A stretch of DNA of 64,000 nucleotides from Theocolax elegans (Eukaryota; Arthropoda; Insecta; Hymenoptera; Cerocephalidae), in assembly GCA_026168455.1 (NCBI GenBank), contig CM047425.1, forward strand, positions 91,577,580-91,641,579, read 5' to 3'. The translations under genes and the position numbers were made by a program. The notes below the pieces were generated by a model that did not search any database, was not told where the DNA came from, and worked only from the letters and a program-made list of their open reading frames with translations. Of this stretch, positions 53,988 to 64,000 are shown in pieces (position 1 is the stretch's first letter; each line of letters opens with the position of its first letter).

Positions 53988-54076
53988 TTCTTCTTCTTCT
54001 TTTTCTTCTTCTTCTTCTTCTTCTTCTTCTTCTTCTTCTTCTTCTTCTTCTTCTTCTTCTTTTCTTCTTCTTCTCT
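53988..54076. repeat. (TTC/GAA)n microsatellite within the polymerase gene region
   Basis: About 29 TTC units, with two interruptions (a TTTTT near 54000 and a TTTT near 54060). Read on the minus strand it is a (GAA)n tract that would encode poly-Glu in the polymerase frame but poly-Lys in the frame arriving from the upstream exons. Confidence 0.95.
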
Positions 54077-55145
54077 TTCACACATCCCTGCACCATTTTG
54101 GGAATTGAACGGTGACGAGGTTTCGTTCTCTGCTACACTCTCTGAAAATATAAAATTTCACATATTATTTCACGTATTAAAAATTAAAAATAAATTTTTC
54201 ATTCAACTTTGAAATTTTTTGAGATTAATATTATTTATAAATATTTTTTTTTTGTACAATTTCTTAATTTATTGATATAATTATGTTTAAATGTTAAACT
54301 CACCATCATTGATAGGTAATGTAACATTTCTATCCAACTCGTCATCATGCACTGCATCCTGCTCATTTTCTATAAGTAAAATAAAAACAATTATACATTA
54401 ATATTTAAATTAAAATAAATAATTTAATCATAAATTAAGTAAAGCAAAGTCGAGAAAAATGTTTAAACTTGTGTATCTTATGTATTTAAATAAGTTTATA
54501 AAATTTGAATATCCAAATATTTTCAATTTAAATATATAAATTACAAATTAAAATAAGATAAATTAAAGTTAATATTTAATAAAACATAAATTTTTTAAAT
54601 AATTTTTATCCATAAAATAAGTACTCAATTTTTAGGTACATTTCTAGTATAATACAAAACAGTGTTAGCTTTAATCCATTTATATCTTTATACGCTAAAT
54701 ATATATTTCACTTATACAAATATAATGAATGAATTTTATAATTACCTTCTAGAATTTGTTGATATCGTATCGACACAAGTTTAGTTTTTTCTCCTTCTGG
54801 AAATTGGTTTTTCATCTCGTCCATAACAATTTTTAAAAGAGTCACATCACTTTCCTGTATACAAATCTTAAAAACTTTGTATAAAAATTCTTCTTTCTTA
54901 TTTTCAACAAAAGATTTAAACATGTCTTTCATGCTTTGTACAAGCGATCGTCTGTAAATAGTAACACTACGACTATCACTCACGCGATTATTATAAATAC
55001 GGAAGCGCGAATTTCGGTTTCTTAATATGCACAACTGCCTATTAATTTCTATATCTTTAGGTTCTCCTCGACGAAGTCTCTCGAGTTGAACATCTTCCAA
55101 CACTTTTTTAAACACTTTAAATACTACCGCGTTTTCTAAAGACAT
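54077..55145 (-). CDS. Spliced upstream exons, probably the N-terminus of the Polinton polymerase
   Basis: Three exons join in one frame by clean splice sites: 55145-54746 (donor GAAG|GTAAT), 54369-54304 (acceptor TTATAG, donor GATG|GTGAGT) and 54141 onward (acceptor TTTTCAG). The start is the ATG at 55145; the frame is open 11 codons upstream, but only from a GTG. The first exon encodes a charged helical protein (MSLENAVVFKVFKKVLEDVQ..., later RSLVQSMKDMFKSFVENKKE). The second is acidic. The third runs Ser/Asn-rich into the GAA tract, where it falls one base out of register with the polymerase frame on the other side. It could instead be a separate small gene ending in the tract, but I see no stop that would make it so. 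Confidence 0.5.
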
Positions 55146-55817
55146 TTTCAAAGTAAAACTTACGGGAAACAGAAGCACACTATCGAAACTCTGTGTATAG
55201 ACTGAAAACTCTTGTCCAAAAATTCACATTATATACATTTTTCCTAATGAACAAGCTATTTATTTTTTCTATATATTATATGAAGTAATAAAAACATTTT
55301 CCTAAAATAATTTAAAGAAACATTTTTTTCTTCTCTTTTTATAACCCTTAATATTTCTCTAGACGGCTATGTAGCAGACAAAATGTATATTATTTTGGTA
55401 GATATACGTGAAAATGTCGTTTCTTAATGCTTAGTACATAAAAGTTTTCATATCCAATGGTATTTCATTAAAAAGACCTTAGCGATGAGTGTACAAGCGT
55501 CTAATTATTCTTTAAGCGTACTGGACTTATTCATAGATATAACGTCCCTTAATGGACATTTCTATGACTTTTCTATACCCACTTAATTACCTACTCTCTA
55601 CTTTCTCTGATTTTACGCATATAACTCTTATATATTTTCACTTCTTACTCATGTTTGTTATCTTCACTTACGCCCTTCTACAACTCTCGTAACTGTACTT
55701 GTTTGCAGTATTTAAGAAACAGAAAATTGAATTGTACATTATAAAGCAAAGAATCGTTACCTGAAACACTTCACTTCTCGTTTCTATACTTAATTACGCT
55801 AAGTTTTAACGTTTACA
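55146..55817. promoter_or_regulatory. Divergent intergenic region of the Polinton, probable bidirectional promoter
   Basis: This is the only place in the element where genes diverge: the polymerase-side exons leave leftward from 55145 and the 275-aa gene leaves rightward from 55818. No open frame crosses it. On the minus strand CTATACACAG lies about 50 bases before the leftward ATG and is TATA-like; no clear element was found for the rightward gene. Confidence 0.4.
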
Positions 55818-56645
55818 ATGAACAGTGGTGAACACACAGTATTAGCCTCAATAAATCAGAAACGCATCAAAATGGCATCATATAATTCAAGAGAAGAAGC
55901 CTCCAGTTATTTCTTATACTCGCGCGTTTATCCACTAAATAGTTCCTGTTCAAAAAAAGTCATTGTTGGATTCAACTGTGATAAAAATAATAATTTTAAG
56001 TGTTCAGTTAAAATTATAAACCAATCGTTCTATGGTATTGTATTTACACTAGAAGCCTGGGAAAGTTTCAAATTATTATTTAAAGATATCACAAAGTATT
56101 TCGAGAGTGACGATACTTCTACTACACAAAACAAAATTTCTTTCCATGGAGTGTCAGTGAATTTTACTACTACATACGGTTCAAAAGCTATTATTCTAGA
56201 TCATGAAAATATCGAAATTGATTCCGATCTACAAACATCAAATAAGGAGAATCAGTTTTCACCTTCGCCGACAAAAAAACCGAAAATATATGCACCAGCT
56301 ATCGTTCTACAACGTACTTCATTTGACGGACTAGTCAAAGTATTAACGTGCATCGATTGCAGTATAAACACACTTATCAAAATCTTACCTAGTGTGTCAA
56401 TGTGTAATTCTAATATAATTCAAGAAATATATCAGAGTTTCTCCGAAAATACTGTATTACCACGAACTGATATTTTTATTAAACATTACATCAATTCACA
56501 AGCGTTACACATAAAAAATAAAATATTAGAAAATCTCAGTAAAGAATTTATTGAACATTATTTCGATGTAATATTTAACGAACTAATAACACTACATATT
56601 AATTCTATCATTTCTCAAACCATTTTTAAACTAATATCTAAATAA
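55818..56645 (+). CDS. Rightward Polinton ORF of unknown function
   Basis: This is the only plus-strand gene of the element, 275 aa, ending about 40 bp before the right TIR. The first 110 residues look beta-rich with aromatic positions (YFLYSRVYPLNSSC, KKVIVGFNCDKN, YGIVFTLEAWESFKLLF). A Ser/Pro/Lys hinge (NQFSPSPTKKPKIYAP, about 142-157) could carry a nuclear signal, and the last 100 residues are helical and Ile/Leu/Asn-rich (HIKNKILENLSKEFIEHYF). There are no cysteine clusters or catalytic motifs. I do not recognise it. Its isolated, opposite orientation suggests separate (for example early or regulatory) expression; that is inference only. Confidence 0.7.
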   Translation: MNSGEHTVLASINQKRIKMASYNSREEASSYFLYSRVYPLNSSCSKKVIVGFNCDKNNNFKCSVKIINQSFYGIVFTLEAWESFKLLFKDITKYFESDDTSTTQNKISFHGVSVNFTTTYGSKAIILDHENIEIDSDLQTSNKENQFSPSPTKKPKIYAPAIVLQRTSFDGLVKVLTCIDCSINTLIKILPSVSMCNSNIIQEIYQSFSENTVLPRTDIFIKHYINSQALHIKNKILENLSKEFIEHYFDVIFNELITLHINSIISQTIFKLISK

Positions 56646-56681
56646 ATGTCATGTATATTAATAATATTATAAAATATAAAT

Positions 56682-57330
56682 AAATAATATTAAGCAGAAA
56701 TATATACATTAATTTTTACAATTATAAAATGTACAACAATTTTATATTATTCATAAATAAATTATTTTAAAACAATAAATAATCTATTCATTTATCGCAC
56801 CTATACACTTACCTATATATCCTATTTATTAATTTTTAAATAATCATTGAAAATATCCAAATAATATATAATACGTATAACCTATTATACGTGTACTTCG
56901 CTCACTTTCCCTCTCTCTCTCCCTCTTCACCTCTACTTGTATCTATATCTGTACATCGTTTGGAAAAATAAAGAAACAGCTAAGTCTCCGAACTCGCAGC
57001 ATAGCCCCCTATGCTTACGATGACGTATCCTCCGCATGGGCCCACGCATACCCATTCATAATACGTCACGAGCATTTTCCTCCCAATACGGCAGACAAGT
57101 GTCACCCATCCCCTCCATCAAGACTCCTACAATGCCCTGTATACGAGAAAATATACATACCCCCCACTACGCGATCCCCCGCTCAACACCTCCAACACTA
57201 TGACTCATGTCACGCAGACACACGACCATCCGCCAAAATTCCCGACTTTCCACGAGTTTTCCTACTTTCCCCCACCGCCGCCGCCGCCATCTTGGCCGCC
57301 ATTTTTTCCTATAGTGGCCCACATACTACT
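56682..57330 (-). repeat. Right terminal inverted repeat of the Polinton
   Basis: Complementary to 41082-41732, ending in ...CACATACTACT, with the same two YY1-like words near its tip (GCCGCCATCTT and GCCGCCATTTT on the plus strand at about 57283-57305). It is one GCG unit shorter than the left copy and differs at about ten positions. Confidence 0.95.
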
Positions 57331-57336
57331 GTCGTA
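57331..57336. repeat. Right 6-bp target-site duplication GTCGTA
   Basis: Exact copy of 41076-41081. The uninterrupted site should read ...AATACAAT-GTCGTA-CAGTTTTTAA.... Confidence 0.95.
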
Positions 57337-57580
57337 CAGTTTTTAAACGAAACAAATAAAATAGTATAACTATTACCACAAAGTATCTAACGAGATTGAA
57401 AGGCGATTTTTATATACTATTTTATGTAATATTCGTGATCACAGTAACACTGTCGTCGATTGTCAACCAAAACTTTAAACTAAATGACGATAATAAATCT
57501 GTTAAAATTCATCGTTTTAAAAGTATCGCACTCGTAAAGCAACACGACAATAAAAAACTAGATTAATTGAAAAGACTCAC

Positions 57581-57692
57581 CTTCTCGCGGCTCAGGTGGG
57601 CGGAAAAATTGTGCCCGACAGCGAGGTCTTAGCTCCTATATACCCCGATGGGCCTCATTAGAATTCAGGTGCAGGGACCGGGCCGTGATTGG
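57581..57692 (-). promoter_or_regulatory. CCAAT/TATA promoter and first non-coding exon of an unidentified minus-strand transcript
   Basis: On the minus strand a CCAAT box (57692-57688) is followed by TATATAGG (57642-57635), then, at the canonical about 30-bp distance, a start region near 57612. A short first exon ends in the clean donor GAGAAG|GTGAGT at 57581/57580. CCAAT lies about 78 bp and TATA about 30 bp before the inferred start, which is textbook spacing, in a CpG-rich block extending to about 57960. The downstream exon is not identified; the nearest minus-strand coding exons are the chitinase gene at 34 kb, on the other side of the Polinton. Confidence 0.55.
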
Positions 57693-57969
57693 TTGGTTCG
57701 TCGACCTGCGCGCCTCTCCTTCGATCTCTCGGTTACTCCCGCCACGGGGCACGCCATCAACAACGAGTCGTACTCCTTTTTTTCCCCCCTCGGGTTGTTC
57801 TTTTGCCACCGATGATTCGCTCGAACGATTTGAATTCGCAAGCCCGCGCACTACTTTATACAATTTACAGCTGGGTGGATTCCATAAGTTGCTCGTTTTG
57901 ATGCTGCACGGGGAAATGTTACGCGTCCGACATCTCACCACAAAGGTGCGACAAGAACTTGACCAATTC

Positions 57970-60900
57970 GTTATTTAATAAGGTTATTGCGGGTTGGATA
58001 TTGCGATGCGAGGGAGAACATTGCTGAATACCTGTCATAAAGAAATTCTTCGCCCGATATTTCTCTGCTGTATGCTGTTATACCAAGAAAACAAAGTTTT
58101 CTTCCACACTGGGCCTTGTGAAAGAGAACATTTATTTACTATTGATGAATCTTTAGTCACTTACTTCACACTGTGCTCTATTTTTCAGTATTTTTATTTT
58201 TTATATTATAATGTAATTAATACTGATATACTTAATTTCATGTTCACCAATGAAAAAAGGAAATGCGTTAGCTTTTTTAGTCCAATAGATTTAATAACAA
58301 TTTTTTAATCCAATAGATTTAATAAATTATTTGACATGCATTTATGTTTTTCTACATCTTTAAAAATATATTGTTTCTTGATGTACAATTAAAAATATTA
58401 AATTTTGTAAGAATCTATTTTCTAATCCAGCCCATTATGGCACGTAATTCTAACTAATGATAATTTAAGTAACAATGGAAATGGTAACTTTTGACTCAAT
58501 AATCTTAATCAGATTTATCAAATTTGTCTGGTAAATTTTAACTTTTATTTTAACAATAATATAATTCACTTAATATAATTATAGTTTTATAACAAAGTTA
58601 TGGAGCATTTGCTGGAAACTGCTTAAAAGCTTTATTATAGATTTATAATAGACATTCAGCGTTCAACACTTGAAGTGAAGTTTTCTTCTCGTTTTGACTG
58701 AGTTTAGATGTATCTGGTTTTTTAATTAATTCTAAAAATAACTAAAAAACTAAATTTTTTTATTGAAATAAAGAACGTCATCCACTATTTTTTGAGAATA
58801 ATCAATATTTTATTTGCACTAACTGTGTAATCAATTTTGTAAATATTTAATCGTTCTTCTGTAAAAATATTTCAATTTTAATTATTTATTACTTCTTTAA
58901 TAAATATCTAATCGAAAGTCAAAATGTTTAACTACTATCATTTATTAATGTAATACATTTATCAAGGAATAAACATTTATTGATCAACAGTGTACAGAAT
59001 TATACTGTTAATTATACATTAATAAATTTTCCATAAATAACTTATTGAATAACAATCGTAATGAATGAGTGTCAAAGAAATAAGTCACCTGAATTAATAA
59101 AAAAAATCCGTTCTTTAATTAAAATGAGTGTCGAAAATCAATATTTAATCCGCATTTGAATCAAAATCATCAAATTTTATTCTTATCAAAACCGCATAGT
59201 ATTAGAAAAACATGTGAAAACTTTCTGCATTCTTTAAATCTTTTACCACGTTTCATTTTTTAACTATAAATTAGTTAATTTTAACAATTTTCAATAAATT
59301 TCGTATTTATAAATTTAGTGTAATTTGAGTAAAAAACGTATTAATTTATAATTTAATTGTTAAATAATGAAAAAATTACAGTTGTGCATATAATGTACCT
59401 AGATAACTTATTTTTTTACAGTTAATATTGACAGCTGCACTCGAAGATTAATATTATTTGTTGATTGATGCATATAATTAAGTAATTTATTTGTTTGTAG
59501 TTTTTATTTACAAAGCTGTTTTATTTTACAGTTATGATAATTTATGTTTTCAAGATGCACTTGGTAATTATGCAAAATTATTATATCACGTATAATTTTA
59601 AAACAATCTGACCAAAAAAACTACGGCTTTGTGTATAAGTAACTTCAAAAACTTTAGCAACCATTCGTCAGCTTTTTCATAATTTTCGATCGAATTGTTA
59701 GGGAAATTACGAAAATCTACATGAAGCTTAACAATGCTTATTAATCATTAGGAAATTGCCTGGATGTAAAACAATTTACGAGAAGTATTAATTAATTTTT
59801 AATATTCTAAATTGACCATCTAATCTGGTTTATTTTTTACCATGGAAACACAGAATTATACGGTTGATTTGTTAACTATATGAAATATAAAATACATAAA
59901 TAGGCAATTACTTGATTGTAAAAAGATGAATGAAGTATGACGTAATAAAAAGTGGGTTACAAATTTTACACTGTTTGAACTTCTGGATTATACTTACAAT
60001 AAACGAACGTGTACAAATTTCCGTATGATCGGGTATACCATATATCTTACATTAATCTGAAGAATTAAATTTTCTTATCTTTGTATTTAATCACCAAGTA
60101 TCTTCTGTCTACGTAACAATTTACCTCATCATCTTTTCTTTGTATACAATTACAAATATATATCTATATGAAATGTCAAATATTTAAACATTTCGAGATC
60201 TTTCTTTGTAATTGTTAATGAACGTCATTATTTACAAGACGAACCCTTTTCTTCAGAAACCATCATTCATTGGTGATCCACTTGTTGTTTGTAAATTTGA
60301 ATTTTTCATAAAGGTGTGTAAAATTCAGACGGAATTGTAAATGGTTTTGTGTGGAAGAGTGGGAGTATTTCTCGACAGAGTTTTTATTGAGAGGGCAAGG
60401 ACCTTTAAGCTTTTTGCGTGGGCACTGGATTATATGAGTACTTCGCTTTGATGCGTACGCATCCTTGTCGTGATGCGCTTCAACGCCGTTCCTTATATGT
60501 ATGTCATTTATAGGGGGTGGAACTTGAAAGTTATTTCTCGTTTTATTGTAATTTGCATATGCATTATACGTTAATATTAAAAAAAAATGATAGACTTCTG
60601 AAAAGAAAAAAAGTAAAGAGAATAATTTTTAGATCAATTGACGCAATGTTTACAGGCTTATATGTTATGTTATTGGGTTATGTTGAAACTGTTTCTAAAT
60701 CACTATTATAAAATCTTTTTTTGGGTTGAGTAAATAAAATGTTATAAAGTTGATTTTCTTTATCGTTAAGCTCAACGGAAAGTTTTTTTCAATAACTTAT
60801 GTAACATATCCATTGTTTCAGAAGTTTAAATTCACTTTACTTTAATTAAAATAATTCATATTTAGTTAAAGTAGGTTATAAATAATTCATCCCTACAAGA

Positions 60901-61080
60901 AATGTAATGTTTTTATTGTATATTATATATAAGTAAAATGTTAGAACATGTACTATACGATCTCACTTATACAAAAAATACAGGCATCTTGTATGATCTT
61001 CAGCGATAATACAGATATAAATATTGGCGTTTGATAGTATCAGTTATGTTAAAATTGCGACTAGACATTCGCGTGTTAAA
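57970..61080. other. A+T-rich non-coding DNA
   Basis: No supportable gene. The 104-codon plus-strand frame at 57994-58308 is Phe/Tyr-rich and motif-free. A short tandem duplication of CCAATAGATTTAATAA occurs at about 58279-58325. Confidence 0.4.
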
Positions 61081-61339
61081 TGTATCATTCTTTAAACTTG
61101 CACAATATTATATAGAGTTTCGAGTCAGGATCCACACATATTTGTATATTAATGTAGTGTACGTGTATGAGTAACTTATTTCTAGTAGTCGCATCTTGCA
61201 CGAAAGAGCAGCAGGCCGTGTATGTATAGAATTTTATATAAACATATACGGGACACGGGTTTATTCCCGGTCCGGTTAATTCGTACTTGTGCCGATAAGC
61301 GACAGGAATCGGTATTCTCATTATATTTCGTCGTTTGAT

Positions 61340-61597
61340 TTAGTTCAGCGAATGCGAGAGATCTAAGTAGTGCTTCGTGTCAAACGTTTTCCAAAGGCGC
61401 CGTTCATCACTAAGACGCAAGGTATTCGGTGTATCCTGTGTCCAGGAAACGTCGAGGTGCTGACAACCACCAGAACGCATGGGACCAGCCACATGCGTTG
61501 TAATAGTGTTTGGTAGCATACCGATATTACCAAAATCGGTGTATTTCACCGGAAGCGCAATTGCGGGGAAAAAGCTCTCAGCTTGCTGCGTAAAACT
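61340..61597 (-). CDS. Possible isolated coding exon (unknown)
   Basis: A minus-strand frame of about 85 codons is open from an acceptor-like ACGCAG at about 61595 to a stop at 61340, in a patch whose G+C content is far above its surroundings. The translation is balanced in composition (VKYTDFGNIGMLPNTITTHV, then DERRLWKTFDTKHYLDLSHS). There is no in-frame ATG near the start (the nearest candidate, 61549, is GTG), so it would need upstream exons to the right. I recognise no family; it could be a terminal exon, a transposon remnant or chance. Confidence 0.25.
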   Translation of the reverse strand, partial: SFTQQAESFFPAIALPVKYTDFGNIGMLPNTITTHVAGPMRSGGCQHLDVSWTQDTPNTLRLSDERRLWKTFDTKHYLDLSHSLN

Positions 61598-61599
61598 TT

Positions 61600-63380
61600 A
61601 AAAATACTTGTCACTATACATTATCAGAAATAGCTACATGTGCATACAATAATTTATTAATTTATTAATTAATTTATTTATTCCTTATAAATAATGGATA
61701 CCTGCGTTCTTCGTTACAAATAATCCCATCCTTTAAAATCGTTTTCCTGTTCTTTCCTTAGCGCGCGTCGGTATGTAGGATATCATCCATATCTCCGCTA
61801 CCGCGTCCCGCAATAGTTGATATATCAACTTTAGATGACTTATAACCTGCTATTTGCAGCCGTTCTAGGTGTTAACCAAATTAATAATTTTTATTCGTGG
61901 TATTAGAATGAATTACCGTGTTTCAATGTTGAGCGCTTATTCCATGATACTTTCAGCGTCATCTACTTGTAAGGTAAAGAAGCTAAAAGTCATTACACTG
62001 TTTCCTAGGTTACCAATTGATCTTTAAGAGACTCGAGACAAAACATATATAATTCAACTGAATTGTAAATACATTCAATTTGTCAAAATAATTGCATGCA
62101 ATATATTTTATACGTTATTCTACTATTCTAATAGAAATTAATAGAAACTTTTTTTACAAATATTAAATTATAATGTTTATAGAACTTAAACACATGGGGA
62201 ACTCATTGTAAATAAGTCGAATCAAACTAATATATAAACAAAATATATCGTAAATATTATTTACTGTACAATTAAAAAATAATAAATAAAATTATATTAT
62301 TTTGCATATACCTACATTAAGTAAATACATGTATAGTATACTATAAAGATTGTTGGAGTAAATTGGAAAGTTATATCGATATGAGCTCCATGGTAACGTT
62401 TATCCTTACACGTTGAAAGTATGGAATATTTTGAACAGATGGCGCTGAATTTGTTTAGAAGAAATATTAACAAATGCTTATTCTGGCAAATAAAATTGTT
62501 TGCACGTAAAATGTAGAGTATACTGCAAATATAATTTAATTCAATTGTATAGAAACATTTTATACATTCTTATTGCTTATTTTATTTTATTTAATGTAAA
62601 CCGTTAAACAAAATGAAATATTGACTGTAGTAGTATAATATTACACATGCTATGTTTATATGAGAGCTAACTTGTAAAACATTCTTGTAAAAACTTGTAA
62701 AACATTTAAGATCTTATAAAAATCACACGTTTGCCATTTTAACTGTAATGATTCATCGATTAGGTTTGTCGGACTCTACTATAGTCAAAAAAATTGAATG
62801 CTTGGTATATATAACACCTTAGCATGCTACTGCTGAGTCCTCATCCACAACCCAACAATTATATCATATCGTTTTCAATAATATGAAAATACAGTTTTAA
62901 ATACCTCATGTTTAAATTTGTAAAACGAGTGATGAAAATCTCTTAATTTAGCAAGATAATGATAGATTTGTTTAATACTATATTTTATCTCGTTATACAT
63001 TAGAAAATTTATGTTTACCACACGTATACGAGATAGATACAATATATATGAATGTAATACATTACACTCGCGGTTACTCATGCATGTTAAATATCACATC
63101 TTTGTTAAACTCCTGATCAGGAGATAATGTAAACACCATATATCGAATATAAGTACATGCACTTTGTGCAAAGCAATGTAGCGATAACATTCCATCTCTC
63201 TTGTACCCTCTTTGTACCGAACATCGAAGACCTTACCAGTTAATTCGTACACGTGCGTTAGTCATCTTTATCAAACGTTTTACTTTGTAAATAGATTTTT
63301 CATTTAACATTATACAAAATGAAATTAAATTCATTTTATGTAGGTACTACGTTTTTTGTATACGAAAAAAAATTTATTAA
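61600..63380. other. A+T-rich non-coding DNA
   Basis: No supportable gene. Direct repeats of ACTTGTAAAACATT occur near 62670-62710. Beyond the foldbacks at 63390 and 63643, the last 200 bp of the window also show nothing recognisable. Confidence 0.4.
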
Positions 63381-63389
63381 TAAAGTTTA

Positions 63390-63475
63390 CCCTGTTGTTC
63401 TAGTAAAATTAGGACGAAGAAATCAACAGGGTAAAAATTACCCATTTTTCAAATAAAATTTACTGAGCAGCAGGG
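63390..63475. mobile_element. Very short TA-flanked foldback (MITE-like)
   Basis: CCCTGTTGTTCTAGTAAA at the left end and its near-complement TTTACTGAGCAGCAGGG at the right are flanked by TA on both sides (63388-63389, 63476-63477). An inner CAACAGGG copy lies at 63424-63431. The 86-bp length, TA flanks and CCCT start parallel the element at 18095. Confidence 0.45.
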
Positions 63476-63642
63476 TAAAATTTATCAAAAAGGTTTTTCC
63501 GTATTCAAATGATGTATTACGAATATTGTAAACTCTGCGTATAACGAAATCTTTTACTAAAGTTGAAGATGTATACCATCGTTAATAATGAGAATGTTAT
63601 ACTATAATTTATATCTATTATATTTATTAGTTTATATTCTCT

Positions 63643-63782
63643 CTAAAAATGAAATAGTGATACGTCTGTCACTGTCACGAAATTAGTGAATATTCACTAT
63701 TAAAATAGTAAATTTTGACTAATTGAATTAGTAACAATTCACTAATTTGTAATAGTGACTGACTTATCACTATATTTTTAGT
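63643..63782. repeat. Foldback with repeated TCACTA/TAGTGA words
   Basis: The left part (63643-63691, CTAAAAATGAAATAGTGA... to AATTAGTGAAT) pairs with the right part (63737-63782, ATTCACTAATTTG... to TATTTTTAGTG) with scattered mismatches. Shorter nested palindromes of AATAGTGA/TCACTATT occur between. This looks like a degenerate foldback MITE; target duplication not certain. Confidence 0.5.
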
Positions 63783-64000
63783 GATTATTCACTAATTCAC
63801 ATTTAGAAAGTTTGATTATAGTTTTAAAGTACTTATGTGCGTAATATTGTGTGTACTGGATATACGTTGAATTTTGACATTGACAATCTTGATATTGACT
63901 AAAAACTAAAAAGAAACGAAAATGTTTAAGAGAAATCTTATGATGCAAAGTAAATGCCAGTAGCTGTAGCAAGTTCGTACATCATTCCAATGAATGGAGG

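Larger units (their letters stand above)
41082..57330. mobile_element. Full-length Maverick/Polinton element
   Basis: A 16,249-bp element with terminal inverted repeats starting AGTAGTATGTGGGCC, flanked by a perfect 6-bp duplication. It encodes the diagnostic Polinton set: protein-primed PolB, retroviral-type integrase with chromodomain, A32/FtsK-HerA packaging ATPase, adenain-like cysteine protease, and major and minor jelly-roll capsid proteins. Several element-specific unknowns are also present. From published work on the family, Polintons are thought able to form virions, being related to adintoviruses and virophages. Nearly every gene is transcribed leftwards; one is transcribed rightwards. 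Most ORFs are intact and TIRs differ by only about ten substitutions over about 650 bp. The polymerase frame breaks suggest this copy may no longer replicate by itself, unless they are sequencing errors or are resolved by splicing or recoding. Confidence 0.97.

Noticed and set aside
53943..54212. Plus-strand frame with a long poly-Phe run
   Set aside because: Simple read-through of the TTC repeat, opposite to the polymerase gene.
57685..57978. Plus- and minus-strand open frames in the CpG-rich block
   Set aside because: High G+C makes stops rare; no motif, and the block reads better as a promoter region.

Overview
The window is nuclear DNA from an insect. It is about 70% A+T, has short GT-AG introns, and carries a gene whose predicted protein is recognisably an insect moulting chitinase. 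Gene style and A+T content would suit Hymenoptera, but I cannot name the species. Exon models were built by hand from splice sites, and each of the four host gene models closes to a whole number of codons.

Host part, left to right. (1) 626-3815, minus: an 11-exon mitochondrial pyruvate dehydrogenase E2/E3BP-family protein of 601 aa. It has two lipoyl domains, but Arg replaces the catalytic His, so it looks like protein X (E3-binding protein). Its promoter has a CACGTG / TCAAGGTCA / CACGTG cluster. (2) 5418-10355, minus: a 7-exon branched-chain aminotransferase of 407 aa. (3) About 10.4-21.8 kb: A+T-rich DNA without a supportable gene, containing a strong foldback, a small TA-flanked MITE and a GC-rich island. 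(4) 21867-25370, minus: a 425-aa multi-pass membrane protein of unknown function with a 5' non-coding exon and a perfect CRE. (5) 27982-34113, minus: a 9-exon Cht5-type chitinase with signal peptide, GH18 domain, Pro/Thr linker and CBM14. (6) About 35.3-41.1 kb and 57.3-64 kb: mostly non-coding, but with a well-formed minus-strand CCAAT/TATA promoter and splice donor at about 57.6 kb, small foldback elements, and a possible stray coding exon near 61.4 kb.

The outstanding feature is a full-length Maverick/Polinton, a virus-like self-synthesising DNA transposon, at 41082-57330 (16,249 bp). It has about 650-bp terminal inverted repeats and a perfect 6-bp target duplication, GTCGTA. Nearly all genes run on the minus strand: a spliced N-terminal region, protein-primed DNA polymerase B (in two overlapping frames), a Cys-rich ORF, an A32-type packaging ATPase, two conserved small/unknown proteins, a retroviral-type integrase with C-terminal chromodomain, the penton-like minor capsid protein, a basic Gly-rich protein, the double jelly-roll major capsid protein, a degenerate exonuclease-like protein and an adenain-type protease. 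One 275-aa gene runs the other way near the right end. Together these cover replication (PolB), integration (integrase), capsid formation (MCP, mCP, protease) and packaging (ATPase). The TIRs are nearly identical and most ORFs are intact, so the insertion is fairly recent. PolB is nevertheless interrupted twice: at a (GAA)n tract and by an ORF overlap at about 51.77 kb.

The element sits about 250 bp downstream of the splice donor belonging to the 57.6-kb promoter, that is, inside what would be the first intron of that transcription unit.
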